Source: Burkholderiaceae bacterium (lineage in GTDB: Bacteria; Pseudomonadota; Gammaproteobacteria; Burkholderiales; Burkholderiaceae_C). From it: a stretch of DNA of 48,293 nucleotides. The notes under the pieces were generated by a model that was given only the letters and a program-made list of their open reading frames with translations, searched no databases and was not told where the DNA came from. The stretch is from the NCBI GenBank assembly GCA_019234815.1, contig JAFALA010000018.1:1-48293 (forward strand), given 5' to 3'. Position 1 is the stretch's first letter. Each line of letters starts with the position of its first letter. The position numbers and the translations under genes were made by a program. Below are positions 11,177 through 21,464 of this stretch, piece after piece.

Positions 11177-12064
11177 ATGCGCCTCGACCTCACCACGCTC
11201 AACCTTGTTCTCGCGATCGAGCAGACCCGCTCCATCACGCGCGGGGCCGAGCGCGAGCACCTGGCCTTGGCGGCGGCCAGCAAGCGCATCTCCGATCTCG
11301 AGTCGCGCCTGGGGGTGCAGCTGTTCGAGCGGCGCGCGCGCGGCGTCGAGCCGACCGAAGCTTGCCGCGCCCTGGTGCGGCACATCCGCTCGCTGAACGC
11401 CTCCTTGCATGCCTTGGAGAGCGAGGTGGTGGAGTTCGCGCGCGGCATCAAGGGCCATTTGCGCATCGCGGCCAACGCCGGTTCGATCGCCGAGTGCCTG
11501 CCTGCCGACCTGGTGGCGTTCTCGCAAGGGCATCCGCAAATCCGCATCAGCCTGGAAGACGTGACCAGCGCCGAAGCGCAGGCCGCGGTCGCCGAAGGGC
11601 GCGCCGATGTCGGCGTGTTCACGCCGCCGCTGCTCGACAACCGCCTGCAGACCTGGAACTATCGCCAGGGCCGGTTGGCGGTGCTGGTGCCCAGCCGCCA
11701 TCCGCTGGCCCAGCGCGAGGCGGTGAGCTTTGACGATTTGCTGGCGTACGACCTGATCGGCCTGCACGCCGGCGCCTCGGCGCAGGAGCTGATGCGTGAA
11801 CAGGCCCTGGCCCGCGGCCGCACGCTGAATGCGCGGCTGCAGGTGCGCGGCTTCGATGCGATTGCGCAGTTGGTGGAAGCGGGACTCGGCGTGGCCGTGC
11901 TGCCGCAAGGGCCGGCCGATCGATTTGCACAGGTTTTTGAAGTCAAGACGCTGAAACTGGATGAATCCTGGGCTCAGCGCGACTATGTATTGGGGGTGGC
12001 GCGCCAGGAGCGCCTGCCCATGGTGGTGCAGCGTTTCGTCGAGGCCTTGTGCCCGCAATCCTGA
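11177..12064 (+). CDS. LysR-family transcriptional regulator
   Basis: A 295-residue regulator with an N-terminal winged helix (LNLVLAIEQTRSITRGAERE, then AAASKRISDLESRLGVQLFE) and a C-terminal periplasmic-binding-protein-like effector domain starting about residue 90 (GHLRIAANAGSIAECLPADL). The ATG is chosen because it gives the canonical LysR N-terminus, although no clear Shine-Dalgarno precedes it and a terminator-like hairpin ends 14 bases upstream. It stands 52 bases before leuC on the same strand. A role in regulating leucine biosynthesis is possible from position alone; LysR proteins often control divergent genes, and the upstream gene here is co-oriented, so the target is uncertain. 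Confidence 0.9.
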   Translation: MRLDLTTLNLVLAIEQTRSITRGAEREHLALAAASKRISDLESRLGVQLFERRARGVEPTEACRALVRHIRSLNASLHALESEVVEFARGIKGHLRIAANAGSIAECLPADLVAFSQGHPQIRISLEDVTSAEAQAAVAEGRADVGVFTPPLLDNRLQTWNYRQGRLAVLVPSRHPLAQREAVSFDDLLAYDLIGLHAGASAQELMREQALARGRTLNARLQVRGFDAIAQLVEAGLGVAVLPQGPADRFAQVFEVKTLKLDESWAQRDYVLGVARQERLPMVVQRFVEALCPQS

Positions 12065-12116
12065 CGACTCTGCGCCACGACTTGCAAGCACTTGAACACG
12101 GATTCGAGGAACAGCC

Positions 12117-13541
12117 ATGACTGCACGCACGCTTTACGACAAGCTCTGGGACGAGCATGTCGTCCACACCGAGGAGGACGGCACGTCCATCCTCTACATC
12201 GACCGCCATCTGGTCCACGAAGTCACCAGCCCCCAGGCCTTTGAGGGCCTGCGCGAGGCCGGCCGCAAGGTCTGGCGCGTCAGCTCGGTGGTCTCGACCG
12301 CCGACCACAACACCCCTACGACCGGCTGGGAGCTGGGCTACGACGGCATTGCCGATCCGATCTCCAAGGAGCAGGTGCTGACGCTGGACGCCAACATCAA
12401 GCAGTTTGGCGCGGCGGCCTACTTCCCCTTCCTGTCCAAGCGCCAGGGCATCGTGCATGTCATCGGCCCGGAAAACGGCGCCACGCTGCCCGGCATGACG
12501 GTGGTCTGCGGCGACTCGCACACCTCCACCCACGGCGCCTTTGGCGCCCTGGCGCATGGCATCGGCACCAGCGAGGTCGAGCACGTGCTGGCCACGCAGA
12601 CCCTGCTGGCCAAGAAGGCCAAGAACATGCTGGTCAAGGTCGAGGGCAGGCTGGCCGCCGGCGTGACCGCCAAGGACATCGTGCTGGCCATCATCGGCAA
12701 GATCGGCACGGCCGGCGGCACCGGCTACACCATCGAGTTCGCAGGCGCGGCCATTCGCGAGCTGTCGATGGAAGGGCGCATGACCGTCTGCAACATGGCC
12801 ATCGAAGCCGGCGCCCGCGCGGGCCTGGTGGCGGTGGACGAGAAGACCATTGCCTACGTGCAGGGACGGCCGCTGTCGCCCACTGGTGTCGAGCTCGAGC
12901 AGGCAATCGCCTACTGGAAGACCTTGCAATCGGACGCCGGCGCGCATTTCGACGCCGTGGTGGAGCTTGACGCGGCCGCCATCGTGCCGCAGGTCACCTG
13001 GGGCACCTCGCCCGAGATGGTCCTGGGCGTCGATGCCCGGGTGCCCGATCCCGACAAGGAAAAGGACGCCAGCAAGCGCGGCGCCATCGAGCGCGCGCTC
13101 AGCTACATGGGCCTGCAGCCCGGCAAGCCGCTCAACGACATCTTCGTCGACAAGGTCTTCATCGGCTCCTGCACCAACAGCCGCATCGAGGACATGCGCG
13201 AGGCCGCCGCCGTGGTCAAGAAGCTGGGCCAGAAGGTCGCCAAGAACGTCAAGCTGGCCCTGGTCGTGCCCGGCTCGGGCCTGGTGAAGGAACAGGCCGA
13301 GCGCGAAGGCCTGGACCAGATCTTCAAGGCCGCCGGCTTCGAGTGGCGCGAACCCGGCTGTTCGATGTGCCTGGCCATGAACGCCGATCGCCTGGAGCCC
13401 GGCGAGCGCTGCGCCTCGACCAGCAACCGCAATTTCGAAGGCCGGCAGGGCGCGGGCGGCCGCACCCACCTGGTCAGCCCGGCGATGGCCGCCGCGGCCG
13501 CCGTGCACGGCCATTTCGTCGACGTGCGCCAATTCGCCTGA
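12117..13541 (+). CDS. leuC: 3-isopropylmalate dehydratase, large subunit
   Basis: A 474-residue aconitase-family subunit isomerising 2-isopropylmalate to 3-isopropylmalate in leucine synthesis, in complex with LeuD. Three cysteines that would hold the [4Fe-4S] cluster are present at 352 (GSCTNS), 415 and 418 (CSMC). Active-site stretches [20 protein letters not shown] and [20 protein letters not shown] are intact. GAGGAA precedes ATG 12117. LeuD follows after 13 bases, so the two subunits are co-translated. Confidence 0.98.
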   Translation: MTARTLYDKLWDEHVVHTEEDGTSILYIDRHLVHEVTSPQAFEGLREAGRKVWRVSSVVSTADHNTPTTGWELGYDGIADPISKEQVLTLDANIKQFGAAAYFPFLSKRQGIVHVIGPENGATLPGMTVVCGDSHTSTHGAFGALAHGIGTSEVEHVLATQTLLAKKAKNMLVKVEGRLAAGVTAKDIVLAIIGKIGTAGGTGYTIEFAGAAIRELSMEGRMTVCNMAIEAGARAGLVAVDEKTIAYVQGRPLSPTGVELEQAIAYWKTLQSDAGAHFDAVVELDAAAIVPQVTWGTSPEMVLGVDARVPDPDKEKDASKRGAIERALSYMGLQPGKPLNDIFVDKVFIGSCTNSRIEDMREAAAVVKKLGQKVAKNVKLALVVPGSGLVKEQAEREGLDQIFKAAGFEWREPGCSMCLAMNADRLEPGERCASTSNRNFEGRQGAGGRTHLVSPAMAAAAAVHGHFVDVRQFA

Positions 13542-13554
13542 TCAGGAGCGTCTC

Positions 13555-14205
13555 ATGCAAAAGTTCATCACCCACAAGGGCCTGGTCGCGCCGCTGGACC
13601 GCGAGAACGTCGACACCGACGCGATCATTCCCAAGCAGTTCCTGAAGTCCATCCGCAAGACCGGCTTCGGTCCCAACCTGTTCGACGAATGGCGCTACCT
13701 GGACCATGGCGAGCCCGGCCAGGACCCGGCCAGCCGCAAGCCGAATCCGGACTTCGTGCTGAACCAGCCGCGATATGAAGGTGCGTCCGTGCTGCTGGCA
13801 CGCAAGAATTTCGGTTGCGGCTCCTCGCGCGAACATGCGCCCTGGGCCCTGGACCAATATGGCTTTCGCGCCATCATCGCGCCCAGCTTTGCCGACATCT
13901 TCTTCAACAACTGCTTCAAGAACGGCCTGCTGCCCATCCAACTGCCGGAACACGTGGTGGCGCAGCTGTTTGACGAGGTGCTGGCCTTCCCGGGCTATCA
14001 GCTGACGGTCGACCTGGAGCGCCAAGTGGTGGTTCGCCCGCAAGGCGAACTCATTCCCTTCGAGGTCCAGCCCTTCCGCAAGTACTGCCTGACGAACGGC
14101 TTCGACGACATCGGCCTGACGCTGCGCCAGTCCGACAAGATCAAGGCCTTCGAAGCCGAACGGCTGGCCCAGAAGCCCTGGCTGGCCCACACGATGGTGG
14201 GCTGA
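13555..14205 (+). CDS. leuD: 3-isopropylmalate dehydratase, small subunit
   Basis: A 216-residue swivel-domain subunit that completes the LeuCD isomerase. It begins [20 protein letters not shown] and carries [15 protein letters not shown], the conserved substrate-binding loop. GGAG lies upstream of ATG 13555. Length and sequence are normal for the bacterial family. A small membrane-protein gene begins 19 bases downstream. Confidence 0.98.
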   Translation: MQKFITHKGLVAPLDRENVDTDAIIPKQFLKSIRKTGFGPNLFDEWRYLDHGEPGQDPASRKPNPDFVLNQPRYEGASVLLARKNFGCGSSREHAPWALDQYGFRAIIAPSFADIFFNNCFKNGLLPIQLPEHVVAQLFDEVLAFPGYQLTVDLERQVVVRPQGELIPFEVQPFRKYCLTNGFDDIGLTLRQSDKIKAFEAERLAQKPWLAHTMVG

Positions 14206-14224
14206 ATTCCAAGCGGGCCAAGCC

Positions 14225-14506
14225 ATGTGGACACGCTGGTTTCAAAAACACGTCCTGAGCCGCATCTGGCTGACCTTTGTCGTCCTGGGTCTGTCGTTCA
14301 TTGGCTTCGGCGTTGGCTCGCTGAACCTGTTTTACCTGTTCAACGCCAACGCACGTTACCTGGGTGAATACGGCTTGATGGCTGTCTTTGACGGCGGATT
14401 GAGGCAGCTTCTCGAGCTTCTCTTGACCTGTTATTTGTCGCTGGCTTCCTACGTTGTATTCAAGGCCTGCGAACACCGCCTGTCACACTGGTTGGCAGGC
14501 CATTGA
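14225..14506 (+). CDS. Small two-helix membrane protein between leuD and leuB
   Basis: A 93-residue protein starting MWTRWFQKHVLSRIWLTFVV. Hydrophobic segments at about residues 14-40 and 58-80 would cross the inner membrane, leaving short termini and a polar loop (NANARYLGEYGL). No catalytic motif and no recognised family. It is inserted into the leucine operon with only short gaps on both sides, 19 bp after leuD and 57 bp before leuB, and has no visible promoter or terminator of its own, so it should be co-transcribed. Function is unknown. Confidence 0.72.
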   Translation: MWTRWFQKHVLSRIWLTFVVLGLSFIGFGVGSLNLFYLFNANARYLGEYGLMAVFDGGLRQLLELLLTCYLSLASYVVFKACEHRLSHWLAGH

Positions 14507-14563
14507 GTCGCTATGCGCTACTGGGGCGTTGGGCAAATCATCTGACTTTCGGAAATCAACTCC

Positions 14564-15652
14564 ATGAAAATTGCAATCCTCCCTGGCGACGGCATCGGTT
14601 CCGAGATCGTCAATGAAGCCGTCAAGGTCCTGAAGGTTCTGGACCTGTCTTTTGAAATGGAAACCGCCGTCGTCGGCGGTGCGGCCTATGAGGCGGCCGG
14701 GCATCCCCTGCCCGAGACGACTCTGCAACTCGCCAAGGACGCCGATGCCATCCTGTTCGGTGCTGTCGGCGACTGGAAGTACGACAAGCTGGACCGTCCG
14801 CTGCGCCCCGAGCAGGCCATCCTGGGCCTGCGCAAGCACCTGGGCCTGTTTGCCAATTTCCGCCCCGCCATCTGCTATCCGGAGCTGGTGGGTGCGTCCA
14901 GCCTCAAGCCCGAGTTGGTCGCAGGCCTGGACATCCTCATCATCCGCGAGCTGACCGGCGACATCTATTTCGGCCAGCCGCGCGGCCGCCGCGTGGCAGT
15001 GGACGGGCACTTCCCGGGCGCAGACGAAGCCTTCGACACCATGCGCTATTCGCGCCCTGAAATCGAACGCATCGCGCATGTCGCGTTCCAGGCGGCACGC
15101 AAGCGCAACAAAAAAGTCACCAGCGTTGACAAGGCCAATGTGCTGGAGACTTTCCAGTTCTGGAAGGACGTGGTGACCGACGTGCATGCGCAGTACCCCG
15201 ACGTCGAACTCGATCACATGTATGTGGACAACGCTGCCATGCAACTGGTCAAGGCGCCCAAGAAGTTCGACGTGGTGGTGACCGGCAATATGTTCGGCGA
15301 CATCCTGTCGGACGAGGCCGCCATGCTGACCGGCTCGATCGGCATGCTGCCGTCGGCTTCGCTGGACAAGAGCAACAAGGGCCTCTATGAGCCCAGCCAT
15401 GGCAGCGCGCCGGACATCGCGGGCAAGGGCGTGGCCAATCCTTTGGCTACAATTCTCTCCGCTGCCATGATGCTCAAATTTTCCCTCAACCAAGCCGAAG
15501 CCGCCGCCCGTATCGAGGCGGCTGTGGGCACTGTGCTGGCCGCAGGATTGCGCACGCCGGACATCTGGTCCGAGGGCACTCAGAAGGTGGGCACGCGTGA
15601 GATGGGTGATGCGGTCGTGGCCGCCATCACCGGCAAAACCATTAAGGGCTGA
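14564..15652 (+). CDS. leuB: 3-isopropylmalate dehydrogenase
   Basis: A 362-residue NAD-dependent dehydrogenase that oxidises and decarboxylates 3-isopropylmalate. It has the nucleotide and substrate motifs [42 protein letters not shown] and the metal/substrate signature [20 protein letters not shown], followed by [17 protein letters not shown] 14564 gives the standard N-terminus. It is the third leu enzyme in this run, and a strong hairpin after its stop (15658-15700) may mark the 3' end of the leu transcript. Confidence 0.98.
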   Translation: MKIAILPGDGIGSEIVNEAVKVLKVLDLSFEMETAVVGGAAYEAAGHPLPETTLQLAKDADAILFGAVGDWKYDKLDRPLRPEQAILGLRKHLGLFANFRPAICYPELVGASSLKPELVAGLDILIIRELTGDIYFGQPRGRRVAVDGHFPGADEAFDTMRYSRPEIERIAHVAFQAARKRNKKVTSVDKANVLETFQFWKDVVTDVHAQYPDVELDHMYVDNAAMQLVKAPKKFDVVVTGNMFGDILSDEAAMLTGSIGMLPSASLDKSNKGLYEPSHGSAPDIAGKGVANPLATILSAAMMLKFSLNQAEAAARIEAAVGTVLAAGLRTPDIWSEGTQKVGTREMGDAVVAAITGKTIKG

Positions 15653-15657
15653 TCCAG

Positions 15658-15700
15658 CTCCGGTTCGTCTCGCCCCAACCCCCAAGGCGACGAGCCGGAG
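15658..15700. repeat. Strong stem-loop between leuB and asd
   Basis: CTCCGGTTCGTCTCGCC pairs with GGCGACGAGCCGGAG across a CCAACCCCCAA loop, with one G-U pair and a two-base bulge, starting 5 bases after the leuB stop. The sequence after it is GGGGAAAAG, not T-rich, so it is not a classic intrinsic terminator; RNA stabilisation or a factor-dependent end is possible. Confidence 0.5.
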
Positions 15701-15754
15701 GGGAAAAGTCAAACAGGTGAGTTGAACTTTTTTAGGGCGATAGAGGTAATCAAA

Positions 15755-16885
15755 ATGGCGACATTGGTTGGACTGGTAGGCTGGCGCGGCATGGTGGGCT
15801 CGGTGCTCATGGACCGCATGGTGGCGGAACGCGATTTCGATCTGATCGAACCGCTGTTCTTCAGCACCTCGAACGCCGGCGGCGCCGCCCCGGCTCAGGC
15901 AAAGAACGAAACCCGGTTGCAGGATGCCTACGACATCGAGCAGCTCAAGCGCTGCGAGATCATCATCAGCGCCCAGGGCGGCGACTACACCACCGAGGTT
16001 TTTCCCAAGCTGCGTGCTGCAGGCTGGCATGGCCACTGGATCGATGCCGCCTCCACGCTGCGCATGGACAAGGACGCCGTCATCATCCTCGATCCGGTCA
16101 ACATGCCCGTCATCAAGGACGCGCTGGCCAAGGGCGGCCGCAACTGGATCGGCGGCAACTGCACGGTCTCGTGCATGCTGATGGGCGTGGGCGCGCTCTA
16201 CAAGGCCGGCCTGGTCGAATGGATGAGCACGCAGACCTATCAGGCTGCATCCGGCGGCGGCGCGCAGCACATGCGTGAGCTGCTGACCCAGTACGGCACG
16301 CTGAACGCCGAAGTGCGCGCGCTGCTGGACGACCCCAAGAGCGCCATCCTGGAAATCGACCGCAAGGTCATCGCCAAGCAACGTGCCTTGACGGCCGACG
16401 AGACCGCCAACTTCGGCGCGCCGCTGGGCGGCTCGCTGATTCCCTGGATCGACAAGGATCTTGGCAACGGCCAGTCCAAGGAAGAGTGGAAGGGCATGGC
16501 CGAAACCAACAAAATCATGGGGCAGGGCGCAGGCTTCGGGACGGCGGAGGTGCCGGTCGACGGCTTTTGCGTGCGTGTCGGCGCCATGCGCTGCCACAGC
16601 CAGGCCCTGACCTTCAAGCTCAAGAAGGATGTGCCCCTGGCCGATATCGAGGCCATGATTGCGGCCGACAACGAGTGGGTCAAGGTGGTGCCCAACACGC
16701 GCGAGGCCACGGTGAAAGACCTGACCCCCGTGGCGGTGACCGGCACCATGACCATTCCGGTCGGACGCATACGCAAGATGGCGATGGGTCCCGAGTACCT
16801 GGGCGCGTTCACAATTGGTGACCAATTGTTGTGGGGTGCGGCAGAGCCTTTGCGCAGAATGTTGCGTATCCTCCTGACCCATTGA
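15755..16885 (+). CDS. asd: Aspartate-semialdehyde dehydrogenase
   Basis: A 376-residue NADPH enzyme reducing aspartyl phosphate to aspartate semialdehyde, feeding lysine/diaminopimelate, threonine and methionine synthesis; it supplies the dap genes found near 41-46 kb. The N-terminal motif [14 protein letters not shown], the catalytic cysteine at 136 ([10 protein letters not shown]), [20 protein letters not shown] and a C-terminus matching the enterobacterial type ([20 protein letters not shown]) are all seen. I use ATG 15755, which has GAGG 8 bases upstream, instead of the ATG 33 bases earlier, which adds an unconserved leader. Confidence 0.97.
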   Translation: MATLVGLVGWRGMVGSVLMDRMVAERDFDLIEPLFFSTSNAGGAAPAQAKNETRLQDAYDIEQLKRCEIIISAQGGDYTTEVFPKLRAAGWHGHWIDAASTLRMDKDAVIILDPVNMPVIKDALAKGGRNWIGGNCTVSCMLMGVGALYKAGLVEWMSTQTYQAASGGGAQHMRELLTQYGTLNAEVRALLDDPKSAILEIDRKVIAKQRALTADETANFGAPLGGSLIPWIDKDLGNGQSKEEWKGMAETNKIMGQGAGFGTAEVPVDGFCVRVGAMRCHSQALTFKLKKDVPLADIEAMIAADNEWVKVVPNTREATVKDLTPVAVTGTMTIPVGRIRKMAMGPEYLGAFTIGDQLLWGAAEPLRRMLRILLTH

Positions 16886-16913
16886 TTGTCTAGTGAATCG
16901 TTGTAATGCGTTG

Positions 16914-16932
16914 CCGGGATGCGACATCCCGG
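16914..16932. repeat. Hairpin between asd and fimV
   Basis: CCGGGATG-CGA-CATCCCGG is a perfect 8-bp inverted repeat with a 3-base loop, 29 bases after the asd stop. No T tract follows. It may be the 3' end of asd mRNA or an operator. The remaining 180 bp up to fimV show no gene. Confidence 0.5.
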
Positions 16933-17114
16933 TGGCGTGAAGCCGAACTGGCGCATCTGTGCGCACGTATTCAGCCTTTGCATGAGGTCCATAGCGTATA
17001 TGCTTGCTGCTGTTGCGATTTCACGATCGCGAAACAGACCATGGATGGCTTTTTGAAGGCTGTGTACAAGACAAGCATCGATGTCGGGTCGGACGGCTGT
17101 ACCAGCGGGTCCGC

Positions 17115-19946
17115 ATGGTTGCAATGGGGGACGCCTTGAATATCAACTCTCGCGCCGTCAGGCGTTTTGCATTGACCCAGGTCGCTGCAGCGGCAATGAC
17201 GTTCGCGGCAAGCCCGGCCTGGAGTCTGGGCTTGGGCCGCTTGAATGTTCAGTCGGCGCTGGGCGAAACGCTCAAGGCCGAAATTGAATTCAGCTCCTTG
17301 AGCCCTGATGAAGCGGCCAGCCTGAAGGCGCGTGTGGCGCCGGCGGATGCCTACCGTTCCAGTGGCGTGGAGTACAACGCGGTGCTGTCGGGCACGCAAA
17401 TTGAAGTGGTGCGCCGCCCTGATGGCCGCGCCACGCTGCGCCTGTCCAGCGACCGCGCCGTGCAAGAGCCGTTCGTCGATGTGATCCTGGAGCTCAATTG
17501 GGCCAGCGGTCGCCTGGTGCGCGAGTACACGCTGTTGTTTGATCCGCCCGCGACGGTTCGTTCCGCAGCGCCCGAAGTCTCGATCAATCCGGTGATATCG
17601 CCGGCCCAGCCTGAAACTCGCGCGATTGCGCCGCAGGCTGCCGCACCTGCGCCAGTTCCTGCGCCGACACCGGTGCCCGTGCCTGTACCGGCTCCGGCTC
17701 CTGTGGCTGCTGCACCGGCCCCGGCAGCCATCACGCCCACGCAGGTTCCGCACAAGGGCGTCGACGCGAGCACCCGGGCGGCAGCCCAGGCTGCGGTGGC
17801 GTCCAACACGCAAGCTCCGGCTCCCGCTCCCGCACCCGTTGCCGCACCAGCCCCCAAGGCCGCGGAGCCAGCCCATGTGGCGGCTCGCCCGGCATCCGCT
17901 GCCAGCACCTACAAGGTCAGGGCCGGCGACACGCTGTCCCGCATCTCGGCCAAGACCCAGCCTCCTGAGGTGTCGCTCGACCAGATGCTGGTGGGCCTGT
18001 ACCGCAGCAATCCGGACGCCTTCGTGGGCGACAACATGAACCGGCTCAAGTCCGGCGCGGTGTTGAACGTGCCCGGCAGCGACAAGCTTGGCGAGGTCTC
18101 GCCCGCCGATGCGCATCAGATCATCCTCGCGCAGAGTGCCGACTACAACAACTTCCGCGAGCATCTTTCGGAAGCGGCTCCTGCCGTTCACCAGGAGGAA
18201 AGCGACCGGCGCGCCAAGGGCCATGTGCAGGCCGAGGTGACGGAACAGAAGGCGGCGCCCGCTGTGACGCCTGACAAGCTGACGCTCAGCAAGGCGCCTG
18301 CCAAGGCCGCGGAAGCGTCTGCGTCCGCCGAGGCGAAGATCTCCAGGGAAACCGAAAAGAAAGACTCCGCCGCGCGCGTGGCCGAATTGACCCGCAATGT
18401 CGAGGAGTTGAAGAAGCTCTCGGGCGCGGCCAAGGCGGCGGCCCCTGCGCCTGCACCCGCACCCGCGGCGGCGTCTTCGCCGGTGCCCGCGGTGACGGTC
18501 GCTGCCGCGGTGCCCCGGCCCGCGGCCTCGGCGGCGTCGGCCCCTGTGCGTGCGGCCAGCGCAGCTTCGGCGCCCATGGCCGCACCGGCTGCGCCGCCGG
18601 CCGACGAGCCGGGCATGGTCGATCAATTGCTTGACAACTCCTTTCTGCTGCCGGGCGCCGGCATCCTGGCCTTGCTGCTGGGCGGCGCTGGTTTCCTGCG
18701 CTGGCGCAAGACGCGCCCGGACGCCAAGCTTGACAACAGCTTTTCGGAGAGCCGCGCCCAACCTGATTCGTTTTTCGGCAACAGCGGCGGACAGCGCGTC
18801 GACACGCGCGACAGCGCCAGCCCGCAGTCCTCGATGAGCTATTCGCTCAGCCAACTGGACGCGATCGGTGACGTCGATCCAGTGGCCGAGGCTGACGTCT
18901 ACCTGGCCTACGGCCGCGACCTGCAGGCCGAGGAAATCCTGAAGGAGGCCTTGCGCGCCAATCCCGAGCGGATTGCGATTCGCATCAAGCTGTTGGAGGT
19001 CTACGCCAAGCGGCGCGACACCAAGGGTTTCGAGCAACTGGCCATTCACTTGTACGCTGAAACCCAAGGTGCGGGCGACGATTGGGCGCGCGTGCAGGAA
19101 CTGGGCCGCCAGATCGATCCCGAGAATCCGCTCTACCAGCCTGGCGGCGCGCCCATGGTGCCCGAGGAGAGCGGGGATCAGCATCCAGAGCCCATGAACG
19201 CGACGACCTTGCCCGCCTCGGCCGCCGCCGTCGGGCATCTCGCCACCGAGATCATGCCCGTGCGCGCACCCGTCGAGGACTCGGATGGGCTGGACCTGGA
19301 TCTGGACCTGGGATCGTCGGACGAGCCCGCTTCCACCATTCCTACGCCCACCGAATCCCAATCACCGGAACCGGCGGCTGTTCCGGACAGCATGGATTTC
19401 GATTTCGAGCTGCCCGACATGCCGGCCGCTGCGCCAGTGCCTGCACCGGCACCGGCACACGCATCGGCGGAGCATGCCGACCTGAGCTTCGATCTCGATG
19501 ACCTGGGCGAAGTCGGCGAGGCCGCCCCTGCGACCAGTGCCCAAGGCCCGGCGTCAGGCAAGGGGGCCCTGGACCTCGAACTCGGCGGCATCGACCTGAA
19601 TCTTCCGTCGCTGAAGGCCGAGCCTGAGCCCGTTGCCAAGGCTGCGCCTGAGCATGCGCATTCGGAGTTTCCGACGCAAGGCCGCAGTTCCATCCTGGAC
19701 GACTCGCATCTGAGTGGTGAACTCGACCTGAGCTCAGGGGCGTCGTCTGCCGACCAGTTGGCGCATGCGCTGGACGCTTTGTCCGAGGATGACGGCGATC
19801 CGCTGCAGCGCCAGCTCGAATTGGCGGACGAGTTCCGCCAGATCGGCGATGCCGAAGGCGCGCGCGACGTGCTGACGGAACTGCTCAACAAGGCCGAGGG
19901 CCCGCTCAAGGCCAAGGCCCAGGCCATGCTCGACGAATTGCGCTGA
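17115..19946 (+). CDS. fimV: FimV/HubP-type polar peptidoglycan-binding protein
   Basis: A large inner-membrane hub protein with a periplasmic N-terminus. A signal sequence ([20 protein letters not shown]) leads into the FimV N-terminal domain ([20 protein letters not shown]). A Pro/Ala-rich linker follows, then LysM at about residue 266 ([17 protein letters not shown]), another Ala/Pro linker, one transmembrane helix near 510 and a long acidic cytoplasmic part. It ends in the FimV TPR-like C-terminus ([20 protein letters not shown]). In Pseudomonas and Vibrio such proteins organise type IV pili and chemotaxis at the pole. The start is uncertain: ATG 17115, ATG 17124 or TTG 17136; the TTG has the best ribosome site (GGGGGA). 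Confidence 0.9.
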   Translation: MVAMGDALNINSRAVRRFALTQVAAAAMTFAASPAWSLGLGRLNVQSALGETLKAEIEFSSLSPDEAASLKARVAPADAYRSSGVEYNAVLSGTQIEVVRRPDGRATLRLSSDRAVQEPFVDVILELNWASGRLVREYTLLFDPPATVRSAAPEVSINPVISPAQPETRAIAPQAAAPAPVPAPTPVPVPVPAPAPVAAAPAPAAITPTQVPHKGVDASTRAAAQAAVASNTQAPAPAPAPVAAPAPKAAEPAHVAARPASAASTYKVRAGDTLSRISAKTQPPEVSLDQMLVGLYRSNPDAFVGDNMNRLKSGAVLNVPGSDKLGEVSPADAHQIILAQSADYNNFREHLSEAAPAVHQEESDRRAKGHVQAEVTEQKAAPAVTPDKLTLSKAPAKAAEASASAEAKISRETEKKDSAARVAELTRNVEELKKLSGAAKAAAPAPAPAPAAASSPVPAVTVAAAVPRPAASAASAPVRAASAASAPMAAPAAPPADEPGMVDQLLDNSFLLPGAGILALLLGGAGFLRWRKTRPDAKLDNSFSESRAQPDSFFGNSGGQRVDTRDSASPQSSMSYSLSQLDAIGDVDPVAEADVYLAYGRDLQAEEILKEALRANPERIAIRIKLLEVYAKRRDTKGFEQLAIHLYAETQGAGDDWARVQELGRQIDPENPLYQPGGAPMVPEESGDQHPEPMNATTLPASAAAVGHLATEIMPVRAPVEDSDGLDLDLDLGSSDEPASTIPTPTESQSPEPAAVPDSMDFDFELPDMPAAAPVPAPAPAHASAEHADLSFDLDDLGEVGEAAPATSAQGPASGKGALDLELGGIDLNLPSLKAEPEPVAKAAPEHAHSEFPTQGRSSILDDSHLSGELDLSSGASSADQLAHALDALSEDDGDPLQRQLELADEFRQIGDAEGARDVLTELLNKAEGPLKAKAQAMLDELR

Positions 19947-19972
19947 GCGCCGGGGTCATATCCGAGGCGCTC
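19945..19972 (+). terminator. Weak terminator-like hairpin between fimV and truA
   Basis: GAGCGCC (19945-19951) pairs with GGCGCTC (19966-19972) over a 14-base loop. A T-rich run follows only 15 bases later (CACCTTTTTCTTTT near 19984-19997), separated by GC-rich sequence. At most a partial terminator; truA may still be read through from fimV. Confidence 0.3.
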
Positions 19973-20010
19973 GGCCTGGCCGGGCACCTTTTTCTTTTGC
20001 TGGAACACCT

Positions 20011-20799
20011 ATGACAACGCGCGTCGCGCTGGGCATCAGTTATCGGGGCAGCGCCTACACGGGCTGGCAGAGCCAGCCCATGGGCGGCACGGTGCAGGAC
20101 GCGCTGGAGCATGCGCTCGGCCAATTCGTCACCCAGCCCGTGCGCACCATCTGTGCCGGACGCACCGACACCGGCGTGCATGGGCTGAACCAGGTCGTGC
20201 ACTTCGACACCGAGGTCGATCGCGAGCCCTTTTCGTGGATGCGCGGCACCAACCGCTTCCTGCCGCCCGACATCTCGGTGCAATGGTGCGCCTTTCCGGG
20301 TCCCGATTTCCATGCCCGCAACCATGCACGCGGGCGCCGCTATGCCTATCTCCTGCTGGAATCGCCGGTGCGTCCGGCGATAGAGGCGGGCTCGGCCGGC
20401 TGGGTGTTCAGGCCGCTCGACGGCCACGCCATGCAGGCCGCCGCGCAGCTCCTGCTGGGCGAGCACGATTTCAGTTCGTTTCGCTCGGCCGATTGCCAGG
20501 CCGCTTCGCCGATCAAGATCGTCCGCGACATCCGGATCAGCAAGCGCGGCGCCTACTGGCGCTTCGACTTCGACGCGTCCGCCTTCCTGCATCACATGGT
20601 GCGCAACATCATGGGTTGCCTGATCGCCGTGGGCACGGGCGCCCGATCGGTGGACTGGCTGCAAGAAGTGCTGGATGCCCGCGACCGCAAGATCGCCGCG
20701 CCCACGTTCCCGGCGGACGGACTCTATTTTCTCGGCCCGTACTACGATGCGGAATTGAAGCTGCCCGAGCACACGGCGGCCATGGACTGGATTCCCTGA
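20011..20799 (+). CDS. truA: tRNA pseudouridine(38-40) synthase TruA
   Basis: A 262-residue enzyme that makes pseudouridine at positions 38-40 of the tRNA anticodon stem. The catalytic aspartate is in [32 protein letters not shown] at the start and [19 protein letters not shown] near the end are family hallmarks. Its last stop base is the first base of the trpF ATG, so translation is coupled. The truA-trpF-trpB-trpA order is common in beta- and gammaproteobacteria. Confidence 0.97.
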   Translation: MTTRVALGISYRGSAYTGWQSQPMGGTVQDALEHALGQFVTQPVRTICAGRTDTGVHGLNQVVHFDTEVDREPFSWMRGTNRFLPPDISVQWCAFPGPDFHARNHARGRRYAYLLLESPVRPAIEAGSAGWVFRPLDGHAMQAAAQLLLGEHDFSSFRSADCQAASPIKIVRDIRISKRGAYWRFDFDASAFLHHMVRNIMGCLIAVGTGARSVDWLQEVLDARDRKIAAPTFPADGLYFLGPYYDAELKLPEHTAAMDWIP

Positions 20800-21443
20800 T
20801 GAAGCGAACTCGGATCAAGATTTGCGGCTTGACGCGCGAGGCCGACGTGGACGCAGCCATCGAGGCAGGCGCCGATGCAATCGGCTTTGTGTTCTACGAA
20901 AAAAGCCCGCGCGCCGTCACCCCGGCGCGTGCCGCCGAACTGGCGCGCCGCCTGCCGCCTTTCGTGAATCCGGTGGGCCTGTTCGTCAATGCCCCGCAAA
21001 CCTTGCTGGCGCAGGCGCTGCAGGCCTTGCCACAGATGCTGCTGCAGTTCCATGGCGACGAATCGGCCACCGAATGCGAGAGGGCAGGGCGGGCCTATCT
21101 CCGTGCTGCGCGCATGGGCCCGGGTTTCGATTTGCTAGACTTCAGCCTTCAGTTTTCCAGCGCCCAAGGCCTGCTGCTCGACGCCCATGTCGAGGGCTAT
21201 GGCGGTGGCGGAAAGGTTTTCGATTGGTCTCTCATTCCACCAAACGTGCCCTGTCCAGTCGTTTTGTCTGGTGGGTTGCATGCCGGAAATGTGACCGAAG
21301 GGATTCTTCGCGTCCGGCCCTGGGCCGTTGACGTCAGCTCCGGCGTGGAGGAGGCCAAGGGCCTCAAGAGCGCCGTGCTGATGCGCCAGTTTTGCGCGGC
21401 CGTCCGGGAAGCGGATGCCCGCGCCGAGGATTCATCCTCCTGA
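20799..21443 (+). CDS. trpF: Phosphoribosylanthranilate isomerase
   Basis: A 214-residue TIM-barrel enzyme of tryptophan synthesis. It begins [20 protein letters not shown], with the catalytic cysteine in KICGLT. GLFVNAP, LQFHGDES, VLSGGLHAGNVTEGI and VDVSSGVE are the usual phosphate and active-site loops. The start ATG 20799 overlaps the truA stop by one base; a much longer frame extending upstream from 20235 is a shadow through truA. The C-terminal tail is acidic and serine-rich. Confidence 0.96.
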   Translation: MKRTRIKICGLTREADVDAAIEAGADAIGFVFYEKSPRAVTPARAAELARRLPPFVNPVGLFVNAPQTLLAQALQALPQMLLQFHGDESATECERAGRAYLRAARMGPGFDLLDFSLQFSSAQGLLLDAHVEGYGGGGKVFDWSLIPPNVPCPVVLSGGLHAGNVTEGILRVRPWAVDVSSGVEEAKGLKSAVLMRQFCAAVREADARAEDSSS

Positions 21444-21464
21444 ACCCTTTACGAAGACATCTCC

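Noticed and set aside
14483..16966. Long minus-strand open frame (827 codons) across leuB and asd
   Set aside because: It is antisense to two certain genes, has no domain and shows the His/Gly/Ala/Arg composition typical of reverse frames in high-GC DNA.
17640..17880. Pro/Ala repeats in fimV as a possible tandem DNA repeat
   Set aside because: It is the low-complexity periplasmic linker common to FimV proteins, with irregular units, not a distinct repeat element.
20700..21464. Tryptophan attenuator or leader peptide before trpF/trpB
   Set aside because: trpF overlaps truA and the trpF-trpB gap is only 21 bases; no Trp-rich leader or competing stems.
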